From: Megachile rotundata
Taxonomy: Eukaryota > Arthropoda > Insecta > Hymenoptera > Megachilidae
Assembly: GCF_050947335.1 (NCBI RefSeq)
Contig: NW_027473516.1
Span: forward strand, 62,001-126,000
Length of the DNA stretch: 64,000 nucleotides
Direction of reading: 5' to 3'
Each line of letters begins with the position of its first letter. Position 1 is the first letter of the stretch. This document shows positions 1 to 10,985 of the stretch, piece by piece. Below the pieces are notes generated by a model. It was not told the origin of the DNA and made no database searches. It saw only the letters and a program-made list of their open reading frames with translations. The translations under genes and the position numbers were made by a program.

Positions 1-1143
1 TTGTGTGATTGAGTGATTGTGTGCTTGTGTGATTGTGTGATTGTGCGATTGTGTGCTTGTGTGATTGTGTGATTGTGTGATTGTGTGATTGTGTGATTGT
101 GTGATTCTGTAATTGTGATTGTGCGATTGTGATTGTCTGATTGTGTGATTGTGTGATTGTGTGATTGTGTGATTGTGTGATTGTGTGATTGTGTGATTGT
201 GTGATTGTGTGATTGTGTGATTGTGTGATTGTGTGATTGTGTGATTGTGTGATTGTGTGATTGTGTGATTGTGTGATTGTGTGATTGTGTGATTGTGTGA
301 TTGTGTGATTGTGTGATTGTGTGATTGTGTGATTGTGTGATTGTGTGATTGTGTGATTGTGTGATTGTGTGATTGTGTGATTGTGTGATTGTGTGATTGT
401 GTGATTGTGTGATTGTGTGATTGTGTGATTGTGTGATTGTGTGATTGTGTGATTGTGTGATTGTGTGATTGTGTGATTGTGTGATTGTGTGATTGTGTGA
501 TTGTGAGATTGTGTGATTGTGTGATTGTGTGATTGTGTGATTGTGTGATTGTGTGATTGTGTGATTGTGTGATTGTGTGATTGTGTGATTGTGATTGTGT
601 GCTCGTGATTGTGTGATTGTGATTGTGTGATTGTGATTGTGTGATTGTGATTGCGTGATTGTGATTGTGTGATTGTGTGATTGTGAGATTGTGTGATTGT
701 GTGATTGTGTGATTGTGTGATTGTGTGATTGTGATTGTGTGATTGTGATTGTGTGATTGAGTGATTGTGTGATTGTGTGATTGTGTGATTGTGTGATTGT
801 GTGATTGTGTGATTGTGTGATTGTGTGATTGTGTGATTGTGTGATTGTGTGATTGCGTGATTGTGATTGTGTGATTGTGTGACTGTGTGATTGAGTGATT
901 GTGTGATTGTGTGAATGTGTGATTGTGTGAATGTGTGATTGTGTGAATGTGTGATTGGGTGAATGTGTGATTGTGTGACCGTGATTGTGTGATTGATGAT
1001 TGTGTGATTGTGTGATTGTGTGATTGTGTGATTGTGTGATTGCGTGATTGTGTGAATGTGTGATTGTGTGACCGTGATTGTGTGATTGTGTAATTGTGTG
1101 ATTGTGAGATTGTGTGATTGTGTGATTTTGTGATTGTGTGATT
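1..1143 (+). repeat. 8-mer-rich tract with GAATG cluster
   Basis: This tract is mostly 8-mers, nearly perfect from about 130 to 590. Near the left edge is the variant series GTGCTTG, GATTCTGTAATTG, GTGCGATTG, GTCTG. A GTGCTCG unit at about 600 marks a short switch to 14-mers. From 893 to 965 there is a GAGTG unit, three GTGAATG units and GATTGGGTGAATG. A 7-base unit in GATTGATGATTG follows at 991. The order matches the type-A higher-order unit seen again near 12.0 and 37.7 kb. No gene is seen. Confidence 0.9.
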
Positions 1144-1503
1144 GAGTTATGTGTGCTTGTGTGATTGTGTGGTTGTGAGATTGTGGGATTGTGTGATTAG
1201 GTGATTGTGTGAATGTGTGATTGTGTGATTGTGTAATTGTGAGTGTGCGATTGTGATTGTCTGATTGTGTGATTGTGTGATTGTGTGATTGTGTGATTGT
1301 GTGATTGTGAGATTGTGTGATTGTGTGATTGTGTGATTGTGTGATTGTGTGATTGTGTGATTGTGATTGTGTGATTGTGATTGTGTGCTTGTGATTGTGT
1401 GATCGTGATTGTGTGATCGTGATTGTGTGATTGCGTGATTGTGATTGTGTGATTGTGTGACTGTGTGATTGTGTGATTTTGTGATTTTGTGATAGTGTTA
1501 TTG
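1144..1503 (+). repeat. Module M, type A (head plus tail)
   Basis: The head starts at GAGTTATG and carries GTGCTTG, GTGGTTG, GTGGGATTG and GATTAGG. The middle has GTAATTG, an aberrant GTGAGTGTGCG and GTCTG. The tail has GTGCTTGTGATT, two GATCGTG, GCGTG, GACTG, two GATTTTG and GATAGTGTTATTG. Head-to-tail distance is 347 bp. I use this copy as the type-A reference. The function is unknown and the module has no coding signal. Confidence 0.9.
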
Positions 1504-2127
1504 TGCGATTGTGTGATTGTGTGATTGTGTGATTGTGTGATTGAGTGATTGTGTGCTTGTGTGATTGTGTGATTGTGCGATTGTGTGATTGTGTGATTGT
1601 GTGATTGTGTGATTGTGTGATTGTGTGATTGTGTGATTGTGTGATTGTGAGATTGTGTGATTGTGTGATTGTGAGATTGTGTGATTGTGTGATTGTGTGA
1701 TTGTGTGATTGTGTGATTGTGTGATTGTGTGATTGTGTGATTGTGTGATTGTGTGATTGTGTGATTGTGTGATTGTGTGATTGTGTGATTGTGTGATTGT
1801 GTGATTGTGTGATTGTGTGATTGTGTGATTGTGTGATTGTCTGATTGTGATTGTGTGCTCGTGATTGTGTGATTGTGATTGTGTGATTGTGATTGTGTGA
1901 TTGTGATTGTGTGCTCGTGATTGTGTGATTGTGATTGTGTGATTGTGATTGTGTGATTGTGATTGTGTGATTGTGATTGTGTGATTGTGATTGTGTGATT
2001 GTGATTGTGTGATTGTGTGATTGTGTGATTGTGTGATTGTGTGATTGTCTGATTGCGTGATTGTGTGATTGTGTGATTGTGTGATTGCGTGATTGTGAGA
2101 TTGTGTAAACTGTGTGATTGTGTGATT
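1504..2127 (+). repeat. 8-mer array, then mixed 8/14-mer tract
   Basis: 8-mers run to about 1850, with GAGTG and GTGCTTG near the start and two GTGAG units at about 1650-1680. Two GTGCTCG units (about 1857 and 1911) open a short 14-mer run. 8-mers return after 2020. An unusual unit, GTAAACTG, lies at about 2106 and breaks the usual spacing; I did not notice it elsewhere in the window. Confidence 0.85.
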
Positions 2128-2390
2128 GTGTGATTGTGATTGTGTGATTGTGATTGTGTGATTGTGATTGTGTGATTGTGATTGTGTGATTGTGATTGTG
2201 TGATTGTGATTGTGTGATTGTGATTGTGTGATTGTGATTGTGTGATTGTGATTGTGTGATTGTGATTGTGTGATTGTGATTGTGTGATTGTGATTGTGTG
2301 ATTGTGATTGTGTGATTGTGATTGTGTGATTGTGATTGTGTGATTGTGATTGTGTGATTGTGATTGTGTGATTGTGATTGTGTCATTGTG
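2128..2390 (+). repeat. 14-mer array, about 18-19 units
   Basis: This is an uninterrupted run of GTGTGATTGTGATT with no visible substitution. It ends at a GTCATTG unit at about 2391. Minus-strand ATG codons in this window arise almost only at GTCATTG units. Confidence 0.95.
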
Positions 2391-3776
2391 TGATTGTGTA
2401 ATTGTGATTGTGCGATTGTGATTGTCTGATTGTGTGATTGTGTGATTGTGTGATTGTGTGATTGTGAGATTGTGTGATTGTGTGATTGTGTGATTGTGTG
2501 ATTGTGTGATTGTGTGATTGTGTGATTGTGATTGTGTGATTGTGATTGTGTGCTTGTGATTGTGTGATCGTGATTGTGTGATCGTGATTGTGTGATTGTG
2601 TGATTGCGTGATTGTGATTGTGTGATTATGTGACTTTGTGATTGTGTGATTTTGTGATTTTGTGATAGTGTGATTTTGTGATAGTGTTATTGTGTGATTG
2701 TGTGATTGTGTGATTGTGTGATTGTGTGATTGAGTGATTGTGTGCTTGTGTGATTGTGTGATTGTGTGATTGTGTGATTGTGTGATTGTGTGATTGTGTG
2801 ATTCTGTGATTGTGTGATTGTGTGATTGTGTGATTGTGTGATTATGTGATTGTGTGATTGTGATTGTGTGATTGTGATTGTGTGATTGTGATTGTGTGAT
2901 TGTGATTGTGTGATTGTGATTGTGTGATTGTGTGATTGTGTGATTGTGTGATTGTGTGATTGTGTGATTGTGTGATTGTGTGATTGTGTGATTGAGTGAT
3001 TGTGTGCTTGTGTGATTGTGTGATTGTGCGATTGTGTGATTGTGTGATTGTGTGATTGTGTGATTGTGTGATTGTGTGATTCTGTAATTGTGATTGTGCG
3101 ATTGTGATTGTCTGATTGTGTGATTGTGTGATTGTGTGATTGTGTGATTGTGTGATTGTGTGATTGTGTGATTGTGTGATTGTGTGATTGTGTGATTGTG
3201 TGATTGTGTGATTGTGTGATTGTGTGATTGTGTGATTGTGTGATTGTGTGATTGTGTGATTGTGATTGTGTGATTGTGATTGTGTGCTTGTGATTGTGTG
3301 ATCGTGATTGTGTGATCGTGATTGTGTGATTGCGTGATTGTGATTGTGTGATTATGTGACTTTGTGATTGTGTGATTTTGTGATTGTGTGATTGTGTGAT
3401 TGTGTGATTGTGTGATTGTGTGATTGTGTGATTGTGTGATTGTGTGATTGTGTGATTGTGTGATTGTGTGATTGTGTGATTGTGTGATTGTGTGATTGTG
3501 TGATTGTGTGATTGTGTGATTGTGTGATTGTGTGATTGTGTGATTGTGTGATTGTGTGATTGTGTGATTGTGTGATTGTGTGATTGTGTGATTGTGTGAT
3601 TGTGAGATTGTGTGATTGTGTGATTGTGCGATTGTGTGATTGTGTGATTGTGTGATTGTGTGATTGTGTGATTGTGTGATTCTGTAATTGTGATTGTGCG
3701 ATTGTGATTGTCTGATTGTGTGATTGTGTGATTGTGTGATTGTGTGATTGTGTGATTGTGTGATTGTGTGATTGTG
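2391..3776 (+). repeat. Higher-order block, copy 1 (about 1.39 kb period)
   Basis: The block starts at GTCATTG followed by GTAATTG, GTGCGATTG and GTCTG. An M tail without a head lies at about 2549-2692, with GATTATGTGACTTTG and a duplicated GATAGTG. Then come GAGTG and GTGCTTG, a short 14-mer run (about 2860-2930) and GATTCTGTAATTG at about 3080. A truncated M tail at about 3284-3375 lacks GATAG. The first 720 bp recur in the same order from 3777. Confidence 0.88.
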
Positions 3777-4504
3777 TCATTGTGTGATTGTGTAATTGTG
3801 ATTGTGCGATTGTGATTGTCTGATTGTGTGATTGTGTGATTGTGTGATTGTGTGATTGTGAGATTGTGTGATTGTGTGATTGTGTGATTGTGTGATTGTG
3901 TGATTGTGTGATTGTGTGATTGTGATTGTGTGATTGTGATTGTGTGCTTGTGATTGTGTGATCGTGATTGTGTGATCGTGATTGTGTGATTGCGTGATTG
4001 TGATTGTGTGATTATGTGACTTTGTGATTGTGTGATTTTGTGATTTTGTGATTTTGTGATAGTGTGATTTTGTGATAGTGTTATTGTGTGATTGTGTGAT
4101 TGTGTGATTGTGTGATTGTGTGATTGAGTGATTGTGTGCTTGTGTGATTGTGTGATTGTGTGATTGTGTGATTGTGTGATTGTGTGATTGTGTGATTCTG
4201 TAAATGTGTGATTGTGTGATTGTGTGATTGTGTGATTATGTGATTGTGTGATTGTGATTGTGTGATTGTGATTGTGTGATTGTGATTGTGTGATTGTGAT
4301 TGTGTGATTGTGATTGTGTGATTGTGTGATTGTGTGATTGTGTGATTGTGTGATTGTGTGATTGTGTGATTGTGTGATTGTGTGATTGAGTGATTGTGTG
4401 CTTGTGTGATTGTGTGATTGTGCGATTGTGTGATTGTGTGATTGTGTGATTGTGTGATTGTGTGATTGTGTGATTCTGTAATTGTGATTGTGCGATTGTG
4501 ATTG
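3777..4504 (+). repeat. Higher-order block, copy 2
   Basis: The order repeats that at 2391-3110: GTCATTG, GTAATTG, GTGCGATTG, GTCTG, M tail (about 3944-4086), GAGTG, GTGCTTG, a short 14-mer run, then GATTCTGTAATTG at about 4474. Differences from copy 1 are an extra GATTTTG unit, one 8-mer fewer beside GCGTG, and a GATTCTGTAAATG variant at about 4196. It is a diverged tandem copy offset by about 1,385 bp. Confidence 0.85.
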
Positions 4505-4905
4505 TCTGATTGTGTGATTGTGTGATTGTGTGATTGTGTGATTGTGTGATTGTGTGATTGTGTGATTGTGTGATTGTGTGATTGTGTGATTGTGTGATTG
4601 TGTGATTGTGTGATTGTGTGATTGTGTGATTGTGTGATTGTGTGATTGTGTGATTGTGTGATTGTGTGATTGTGTGATTGTGTGATTGTGTGATTGTGTG
4701 ATTGTGTGATTGTGTGATTGTGTGATTGTGTGATTGTGTGATTGTGTGATTGTGTGATTGTGTGATTGTGTGATTGTGTGATTGTGTGATTGTGTGATTG
4801 TGTGATTGTGTGATTGTGTGATTGTGTGATTGTGTGATTGTGAGATTGTGTGATTGTGTGATTGTGTGATTGTGTGATTGTGTGATTGTGTGATTGTGTG
4901 ATTGT
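4505..4905 (+). repeat. 8-mer array
   Basis: About 400 bp of nearly perfect GTGTGATT follows a GTCTG unit, with one GTGAG unit at about 4840. The array ends at a GTGCTCG unit at about 4910, which marks the switch into 14-mers. The same order (GATTCTGTAATTG, GTCTG, 8-mer array, GTGCTCG) recurs at 10.5-11.0 and 36.4-36.9 kb. Confidence 0.92.
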
Positions 4906-5284
4906 GATTGTGTGCTCGTGATTGTGTGATTGTGATTGTGTGATTGTGATTGTGTGATTGTGATTGTGTGATTGTGATTGTGTGATTGTGATTGTGTGAT
5001 TGTGATTGTGTGATTGTGATTGTGTGATTGTGTGATTGTGTGATTGTGTGATTGTGAGATTGTGTGATTGTGTGATTGTGTGATTGTGTGATTGTGATTG
5101 TGTGATTGTGATTGTGTGATTGTGATTGTGTGATTGTGATTGTGTGATTGTGATTGTGTGATTGTGATTGTGTGATTGTGATTGCGTGATTGTGATTGTG
5201 TGATTGTGATTGTGTGATTGTGATTGTGTGATTGTGATTGTGTGATTGTGATTGTGTGATTGTGATTGTGTGATTGTGATTGAG
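4906..5284 (+). repeat. 14-mer tract with short 8-mer spacer
   Basis: 14-mers from GTGCTCG to about 5030, an 8-mer spacer with GTGAG at about 5055, then 14-mers to about 5280. One GCGTG substitution lies near 5183. The tract ends in the GTGATTGAGTG signature that closes most 14-mer runs in the window. Confidence 0.88.
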
Positions 5285-5654
5285 TGATTGTGTGATTGTG
5301 TGATTGAGTGATTGTGTGATTGTGTGATTGTGTGATTGTGTGATTGTGTGATTGTGTGATTGTGTGATTGTGTGATTGTGTGATTGTGTGATTGTGTGAT
5401 TGTGTGATTGTGTGATTGTGTGATTGTGTGATTGTGTGATTGTGTGATTGTGTGATTGTGTGATTGTGTGATTGTGTGATTGCGTGATTGTGTGATTGCG
5501 TGATTGTGTGATTGATGATTGTGTGATTGTGTGATTGTGTGATTGTGTGATTGCGTGATTGTGTGAATGTGTGATTGTGTGACCGTGATTGTGTGATTGT
5601 GTAATTGTGTGATTGTGAGATTGTGTGATTGTGTGATTTTGTGATTGTGTGATT
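5285..5654 (+). repeat. 8-mer tract leading to module M
   Basis: 8-mers with two GCGTG units, GATTGATGATTG at about 5510, then GTGAATG, GTGACCGTG, GTAATTG, GTGAG and GATTTTG. These units form the usual left flank of a module M head. No gene is seen. Confidence 0.85.
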
Positions 5655-6006
5655 GAGTTATGTGTGCTTGTGTGATTGTGTGGTTGTGAGATTGTGGGAT
5701 TGTGTGATTAGGTGATTGTGTGAATGTGTGATTGTGTGATTGTGTAATTGTGATTGTGCGATTGTGATTGTCTGATTGTGTGATTGTGTGATTGTGTGAT
5801 TGTGTGATTGTGAGATTGTGTGATTGTGTGATTGTGTGATTGTGTGATTGTGTGATTGTGTGATTGTGATTGTGTGATTGTGATTGTGTGCTTGTGATTG
5901 TGTGATCGTGATTGTGTGATCGTGATTGTGTGATTGCGTGATTGTGATTGTGTGATTGTGTGACTGTGTGATTGTGTGATTTTGTGATTTTGTGATAGTG
6001 TTATTG
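5655..6006 (+). repeat. Module M, type A (head plus tail)
   Basis: The head has GAGTTATG, GTGCTTG, GTGGTTG, GTGGGATTG and GATTAGG. The tail has two GATCGTG, GCGTG, GACTG and GATAGTGTTATTG. Head-to-tail distance is 339 bp. It matches the copy at 1144 except that the middle reads GTGATTGTGCG. Confidence 0.9.
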
Positions 6007-6900
6007 TGCGATTGTGTGATTGTGTGATTGTGTGATTGTGTGATTGAGTGATTGTGTGCTTGTGTGATTGTGTGATTGTGCGATTGTGTGATTGTGTGAT
6101 TGTGTGATTGTGTGATTGTGTGATTGTGTGATTGTGTGATTGTGTGATTGTGAGATTGTGTGATTGTGTGATTGTGAGATTGTGTGATTGTGTGATTGTG
6201 TGATTGTGTGATTGTGTGATTGTGCGATTGTGTGATTGTGTGATTGTGTGATTGTGATTGTGTGCTCGTGATTGTGTGATCGTGATTGTGTGATTGTGAT
6301 TGTGTGATTGTGATTGTGTGATTGTGATTGTGTGATTGTGATTGTGTGATTGTGATTGTGTGATTGTGTGATTGTGTGATTGTGTGATTGTGATTGTGTG
6401 ATTGTGATTGTGTGATTGTGATTGTATGATTGTGATTGTGTGATTGTGATTGTGTGATTGTGATTGTGTGATTGTGTTTGAGTGATTGTGTGATTGTGTG
6501 ATTGTGTGATTGCGTGATTGTGTGATTGTGTGATTGTGTGATTGTGTGATTGTGAGATTGTGTGATTGCGTGATTGTGTGAATGTGTGGTTGTATGACCG
6601 TGATTGTGTGATTGTGATTATGTGATTGTGATTGTGTGATTGTGATTGAGTGATTGTGTGATTGTGTGATTGTGTGATTGTGTAATTGTGTGATTGTATG
6701 ATTGTGTGATTGTGTGATTGTGTGATTGTGTGATTGTGTGATTGTGTGATTGTGTGATTGTGTGATTGTGTGATTGTGTGATTGTGTGATTGTGTGATTG
6801 TGTGATTGTGTGATTGCGTGATTGTGATTGTGTGATTGTGTGACTGTGTGATTGTGTGATTGTGTAATTGTGTGATTGTGTGATTGTGTGATTTTGTGAT
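6007..6900 (+). repeat. Mixed 8/14-mer tract with GTATGACCG marker
   Basis: 8-mers (GAGTG, GTGCTTG, GTGCG, two GTGAG) lead to GTGCTCG at about 6266. 14-mers follow to about 6475 with one GTATG. The run closes with GTTTGAGTG. The flank then has GCGTG, GTGAG, GTGGTTGTATGACCG at about 6585-6600 and GATTATGTG at about 6617, and 8-mers resume. The same order is repeated near 9.0, 11.3 and 37.2 kb. Confidence 0.85.
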
Positions 6901-7187
6901 TGAGTGATTGTGTGATTGTGTGAATGTGTGATTGTGTGAATGTGTGATTGTGTGAATGTGTGATTGGGTGAATGTGTGATTGTGTGATTGTGTGATTGTG
7001 TGATTGTGTGATTGTGTGATTGTGTGATTGTGTGATTGTGTGATTGTGTGATTGTGTGATTGTGTGATTGTGTGATTGTGTGATTGCGTGATTGTGTGAA
7101 TGTGTGATTGTGTGACCGTGATTGTGTGATTGTGTAATTGTGTGATTGTGAGATTGTGTGATTGTGTGATTTTGTGATTGTGTGATT
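6901..7187 (+). repeat. GAATG cluster and left flank of a module M head
   Basis: A GAGTG unit is followed by three GTGAATG units and GATTGGGTGAATG (6962). After an 8-mer run come GCGTG, GTGAATG, GTGACCGTG, GTAATTG, GTGAG and GATTTTG. GATTGATGATTG is missing here, unlike most related copies. Confidence 0.85.
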
Positions 7188-7355
7188 GAGTTATGTGTGC
7201 TTGTGTGATTGTGTGATTGTGATTGTGTGATTGTGATTGTGTGATTGTGATTGTGTGATTGTGATTGTGTGATTGCGATTGTGTGATTGTGATTGTGTGA
7301 TTGTGATTGTGTGATTGTGATTGTGTGATTGTGATTGTGTGATTGTGATTGAGTG
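7188..7355 (+). repeat. Truncated module M head joined to a 14-mer run
   Basis: GAGTTATGTGTGCTTG is present, but GTGGTTG, GATTAGG and the tail are absent. After one or two 8-mers the sequence becomes 14-mers, with one GCGATTG at about 7275, and ends at GTGATTGAGTG. The break looks like a recombination joint between a head and a 14-mer array. The same joint is seen at 8850. Confidence 0.85.
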
Positions 7356-8849
7356 ATTGTGTGATTGTGTGATTGTGTGATTGTGTGATTGTGTGATTGT
7401 GTGATTGTGTGATTGTGTGATTGTGTGATTGTGTGATTGTGTGATTGTGTGATTGTGTGATTGTGTGATTGTGTGATTGCGTGATTGTGATTGTGTGATT
7501 GTGTGACTGTGTGATTGTGTGATTGTGTAATTGTGTGATTGTGTGATTGTGTGATTTTGTGATTGAGTGATTGTGTGATTGTGTGAATGTGTGATTGTGT
7601 GAATGTGTGATTGTGTGAATGTGTGATTGGGTGAATGTGTGATTGTGTGACCGTGATTGTGTGATTGATGATTGTGTGATTGTGTGATTGTGTGATTGTG
7701 TGATTGTGTGATTGCGTGATTGTGTGAATGTGTGATTGTGTGACCGTGATTGTGTGATTGTGTGATTGTGTGATTGTGTGATTGTGTGATTGCGTGATTG
7801 TGATTGTGTGATTGTGTGACTGTGTGATTGTGTGATTGTGTAATTGTGTGATTGTGTGATTGTGTGATTTTGTGATTGAGTGATTGTGTGATTGTGTGAA
7901 TGTGTGATTGTGTGAATGTGTGATTGTGTGAATGTGTGATTGGGTGAATGTGTGATTGTGTGATTGTGTGATTGTGTGATTGTGTGATTGTGTGATTGTG
8001 TGATTGTGTGATTGTGTGATTGTGTGATTGTGTGATTGTGTGATTGTGTGATTGTGTGATTGTGTGATTGTGTGATTGTGTGATTGTGTGATTGTGTGAT
8101 TGTGTGATTGCGTGATTGTGATTGTGTGATTGTGTGACTGTGTGATTGTGTGATTGTGTAATTGTGTGATTGTGTGATTGTGTGATTTTGTGATTGAGTG
8201 ATTGTGTGATTGTGTGAATGTGTGATTGTGTGAATGTGTGATTGTGTGAATGTGTGATTGGGTGAATGTGTGATTGTGTGACCGTGATTGTGTGATTGAT
8301 GATTGTGTGATTGTGTGATTGTGTGATTGCGTGAATGTGTGATTGTGTGAATGTGTGATTGGGTGAATGTGTGATTGTGTGATTGTGTGATTGTGTGATT
8401 GTGTGATTGTGTGATTGTGTGATTGTGTGATTGTGTGATTGTGTGATTGTGTGATTGTGTGATTGTGTGATTGTGTGATTGTGTGATTGTGTGATTGTGT
8501 GATTGTGTGATTGTGTGATTGCGTGATTGTGATTGTGTGATTGTGTGACTGTGTGATTGTGTGATTGTGTAATTGTGTGATTGTGTGATTGTGTGATTTT
8601 GTGATTGAGTGATTGTGTGATTGTGTGAATGTGTGATTGTGTGAATGTGTGATTGTGTGAATGTGTGATTGGGTGAATGTGTGATTGTGTGACCGTGATT
8701 GTGTGATTGATGATTGTGTGATTGTGTGATTGTGTGATTGTGTGATTGCGTGATTGTGTGAATGTGTGATTGTGTGACCGTGATTGTGTGATTGTGTAAT
8801 TGTGTGATTGTGAGATTGTGTGATTGTGTGATTTTGTGATTCTGCGATT
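7356..8849 (+). repeat. Tandem higher-order series, about 315 bp period
   Basis: Each repeat has an 8-mer run, GCGTG, GACTG, GTAATTG, GATTTTG, GAGTG, three GTGAATG and GATTGGGTGAATG. The last motif starts at 7625, 7938, 8256, 8357 and 8667, giving spacings of 313, 318, 101 and 310 bp. The 101 bp step is a partial copy. Three copies also carry GTGACCG and GATTGATGATTG (7663, 8294, 8705). Recurring order and near-constant spacing support recent tandem duplication. Confidence 0.88.
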
Positions 8850-9129
8850 GAGTTATGTGTGCTTGTGTGATTGTGTGATTGTGATTGTGTGATTGTGATT
8901 GTGTGATTGTGATTGTGTGATTGCGATTGTGTGATTGTGATTGTGTGATTGTGATTGTGTGATTGTGATTGTGTGATTGTGTTTGAGTGATTGTGTGATT
9001 GTGTGATTGTGTGATTGCGTGATTGTGTGATTGTGTGATTGTGTGATTGTGTGATTGTGAGATTGTGTGATTGCGTGATTGTGTGAATGTGTGATTGTAT
9101 GACCGTGATTGTGTGATTGTGATTATGTG
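8850..9129 (+). repeat. Truncated module M head and 14-mer run
   Basis: GAGTTATGTGTGCTTG is preceded by a variant GATTCTGCG and goes straight into 14-mers (one GCGATTG), as at 7188. The run closes with GTTTGAGTG at about 8978. The flank has GCGTG, GTGAG, GTGAATG and GTATGACCG (about 9097), then GATTATGTG at about 9123. Confidence 0.85.
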
Positions 9130-9400
9130 ATTGTGATTGTGTGATTGTGATTGAGTGATTGTGATTGTGTGATTGTGATTGTGTGATTGTGATTGTGTGA
9201 TTGTGATTGTGTGATTGTGATTGTGTGATTGTGATTGTGTGATTGTGATTGTGTGATTGTGATTGTGTGATTGTGATTGTGTGATTGTGATTGTGTGATT
9301 GTGATTGTGTGATTGCGATTGTGTGATTGCGATTGTGTGATTGTGATTGTGTGATTGTGATTGTGTGATTGTGATTGTGTGATTGTGATTGTGTGATTGT
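9130..9400 (+). repeat. 14-mer array
   Basis: About 270 bp of 14-mers follows GATTATGTG. An early GAGTG and two adjacent GCGATTG units (about 9312-9330) interrupt it. The GCGATTG pair also lies near the right end of the related arrays at about 14,110 and 39,417. Confidence 0.88.
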
Positions 9401-9880
9401 GTGATTGTGTGATTGTGTGATTGTGTGATTGTGTGATTGTGTGATTGTGTGATTGTGTGATTGTGTGATTGTGTGATTGTGTGATTGTGTGATTGTGTGA
9501 TTGTGTGATTGTGTGATTGTGTGATTGTGTGATTGCGTGATTGTGATTGTGTGATTGTGTGACTGTGTGATTGTGTGATTGTGTAATTGTGTGATTGTGT
9601 GATTGTATGATTGTGTGATTGTGTGATTGTGTGATTGTGTGATTGTGTGATTGTGAGATTGTGTGATTGTGTGATTGTGAGATTGTGTGATTGTGTGATT
9701 GTGTGATTGTGTGATTGTGTGATTGTGTGATTGTGTGATTGTGTGATTGTGTGATTGTGTGATTGTGTGATTGTGTGATTGTGTGATTGTGTGATTGTGA
9801 TTGTGTGCTCGTGATTGTGTGATTGTGATTGTGTGATTGTGATTGTGTGATTGTGATTGTGTGATTGTGATTGTGTGATT
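9401..9880 (+). repeat. 8-mer array with GTGCTCG switch
   Basis: 8-mers with GCGTG, GACTG and GTAATTG at about 9535-9590, GTATG at about 9606 and two GTGAG units. GTGCTCG at about 9806 opens four or five 14-mers. No gene is seen. Confidence 0.85.
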
Positions 9881-10985
9881 GTGTGATTGTGTGATTGTGT
9901 GATTGTGTGATTGTGTGATTGTGTGATTGTGTGATTGTGTGATTGAGTGATTGTGTGCTTGTGTGATTGTGTGATTGTGCGATTGTGTGATTGTGTGATT
10001 GTGTGATTGTGCGATTGTGTGATTGTGTGATTCTGTAATTGTGATTGTGCGATTGTGATTGTCTGATTGTGTGATTGTGTGATTGTGTGATTGTCTGATT
10101 GTGTGATTGTGTGATTGTGTGATTGCGTGATTGTGTGATTGTGTGATTGTGTGATTGTGTGATTGTGTGATTGTGTGATTGTGTGATTGTGTGATTGTGT
10201 GATTGTGTGATTGTGTGATTGTGTGATTGTGTGATTGTGTGGTTGTGTGATTGTGTGATTGTGTGATTGTGTGATTGTGTGATTGTGTGATTGTGTGATT
10301 GTGTGATTGTGTGATTGTGTGATTGTGTGATTGTGTGATTGTGTGATTGTGATTGTGTGATTGTGATTGTGTGATTGTGATTGTGTGATTGTGTGATTGT
10401 GTGATTGTGTGATTGTGTGATTGTGTGATTGTGTGATTGAGTGATTGTGTGCTTGTGTGATTGTGTGATTGTGCGATTGTGTGATTGTGTGATTGTGTGA
10501 TTGTGCGATTGTGTGATTGTGTGATTCTGTAATTGTGATTGTGCGATTGTGATTGTCTGATTGTGTGATTGTGTGATTGTGTGATTGCGTGATTGTGTGA
10601 TTGTGTGATTGTGTGATTGTGTGATTGTGTGATTGTGTGATTGTGTGATTGTGTGATTGTGTGATTGTGTGATTGTGTGATTGTGTGATTGTGTGATTGT
10701 GTGATTGTGTGATTGTGTGATTGTGTGATTGTGTGATTGTGTGATTGTGTGATTGTGTGATTGTGTGATTGTGTGATTGTGTGATTGTGTGATTGTGTGA
10801 TTGTGTGATTGTGTGATTGTGTGATTGTGTGATTGTGTGATTGTGTGATTGTGTGATTGTGTGATTGTGTGATTGTGTGATTGTGTGATTGTGTGATTGT
10901 GTGATTGTGAGATTGTGTGATTGTGTGATTGTGTGATTGTGTGATTGTGTGATTGTGTGATTGTGTGATTGTGTGATTGTGTGAT
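9881..10985 (+). repeat. 494 bp tandem duplication plus 8-mer array
   Basis: The series GATTGAGTG, GTGCTTG, two GTGCG, GATTCTGTAATTG and GTCTG occurs twice. GATTGAG is at 9941 and 10435; GATTCTG is at 10029 and 10523. Both offsets are 494 bp. A long 8-mer array (about 10,560-10,985, one GTGAG) follows the second copy and ends at GTGCTCG at about 10,996. Confidence 0.88.

Noticed and set aside
3352..3780. 142-codon minus-strand frame
   Set aside because: Starts at GTCATTG and ends at GATTATGTG; satellite only.
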